A stretch of DNA of 5,093 bases from Sulfurimonas sp. GTDB lineage: Bacteria > Campylobacterota > Campylobacteria > Campylobacterales > Sulfurimonadaceae. The notes below the pieces were generated by a model that did not search any database, was not told where the DNA came from, and saw only the letters and a list, made by a program, of their open reading frames with translations. This document shows, one piece after another, positions 4,504 through 5,093 of the stretch. A program made the position numbers and the translations under genes. The stretch's first letter is position 1, and the number at the start of each line of letters is the position of its first letter. The stretch lies in NCBI GenBank assembly GCA_021107375.1, contig JAIOSY010000007.1:1-5093 (forward strand), written 5' to 3'.

Positions 4504-5093
4504 ATGATAACTATTGAAACAACAGATGCTTTTAAAGCACTGATAGAAGATATAAAAACTACAACAGAGGGATATAGAGATCCTTTAGCATTTGGTATTG
4601 CAAGAATAGATTTAGGACAGTTAAATGCTGAAAAATCTCTTCAAGCTACTTACCCTTTAATTAACTGGGATGAAAACTTTGGAAGTGCTGCAATTTTTGT
4701 AAGAGCACTAGAAGAACAAGGCGTAAAAGTAGATTTTACTCAAAGTGAAGTTGTTTGTAACATTAACTTAGAATTTTTAAGAGCTTGTTTAGCTGCTTTT
4801 ACTCCTTACTCAGAAGAAGCTTATGGTGATGCACATAAAAATATTCAAGTTATATCTGCTCTTTATGCTCAGATTATGAATAGTGGAAGTTTAGAAAATG
4901 AGTTTAAAGTAACATTCATCTTTGATGATGCTCCACTTAAAAGTGTTGAAGCATCTTACTTAAAACTTTATGCAATCTCTCAAGCTAAAGTACATTTAAG
5001 AGAAATTAATTTAAATGGTGCATTTGGTGCTTTAGAAAATGTTGCATGGTCAGATGGTCAACCTATTGAATTAGATTACCTTAGAGAATATGA
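4504..5093 (+). CDS. dapD: 2,3,4,5-tetrahydropyridine-2,6-dicarboxylate N-succinyltransferase, N-terminal half (3' partial)
   Basis: The frame stays open from the ATG at 4504 to the window end: 196 full codons and two bases. DapD transfers a succinyl group from succinyl-CoA to tetrahydrodipicolinate, a step in the synthesis of meso-diaminopimelate and lysine in the cytoplasm. The visible part matches the long DapD form found in Campylobacterota, with the THDPS N-terminal and middle domains. Recognisable stretches are YPLINWDENFGSAA near residue 50, FDDAPLKSVEASYLKLYA (140-157), NLNGAFG (169-175) and VAWSDGQPIELDYLRE near the end. The left-handed beta-helix with the acyl-CoA site would lie beyond the window; family length is about 390-400 residues. 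The ribosome binding site is weak, with AAGCGAGAA at 4492-4500 before the ATG. The gene has its own probable promoter and is divergent from the ankyrin gene. Confidence 0.88.
   Translation, partial: MITIETTDAFKALIEDIKTTTEGYRDPLAFGIARIDLGQLNAEKSLQATYPLINWDENFGSAAIFVRALEEQGVKVDFTQSEVVCNINLEFLRACLAAFTPYSEEAYGDAHKNIQVISALYAQIMNSGSLENEFKVTFIFDDAPLKSVEASYLKLYAISQAKVHLREINLNGAFGALENVAWSDGQPIELDYLREY

Overview
The window looks like a chromosomal segment of a Gram-negative member of the Campylobacterota (Epsilonproteobacteria), most like Sulfurimonas or a relative. The evidence is the strongly AT-rich sequence, TATAAT-type -10 boxes without clear -35 boxes, AAGGA-type ribosome binding sites, and a C-terminal gene whose protein matches the epsilonproteobacterial form of the lysine-pathway enzyme DapD. 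This assignment rests on recognition, not on a database search.

Layout. Bases 1-1562 carry the 3' part of a response regulator with receiver, GGDEF and EAL domains. The GGDEF signature is degenerate and the EAL signature is mostly intact, so it is probably a c-di-GMP phosphodiesterase under two-component control. Next is a very small entericidin-like lipoprotein (1657-1800) with its own promoter. It converges on a minus-strand gene for a very acidic helical protein (1859-2146), and a perfect 28-bp palindrome separates them. That gene shares a 60-bp divergent promoter region with a CinA/MoaB-fold protein (2207-2938).

Bases 2986-3924 hold a compact three-gene cassette on the plus strand: a 40-residue single-membrane-segment protein (2986-3108), a DUF6166-like domain fused to a helix-turn-helix (3119-3721), and a ribbon-helix-helix-like protein of 63 residues (3733-3924). 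Gaps are only 10-11 bp and each gene has a plausible ribosome binding site. The cassette abuts, with no spacer, a convergent minus-strand ankyrin-repeat gene (3925-4428). The ankyrin gene may be transcribed without a leader. A divergent promoter region (4429-4503) then leads to the 5' half of dapD, which runs off the end.

No RNA gene, insertion sequence or CRISPR array was seen, and no gene-free stretch exceeds 300 bases. Signalling (c-di-GMP), envelope (lipoprotein) and lysine/peptidoglycan genes flank a cluster of poorly characterised genes at 2939-4440. That cluster is the most likely place for an undescribed function: two putative DNA-binding proteins and a tiny membrane protein in one apparent operon.
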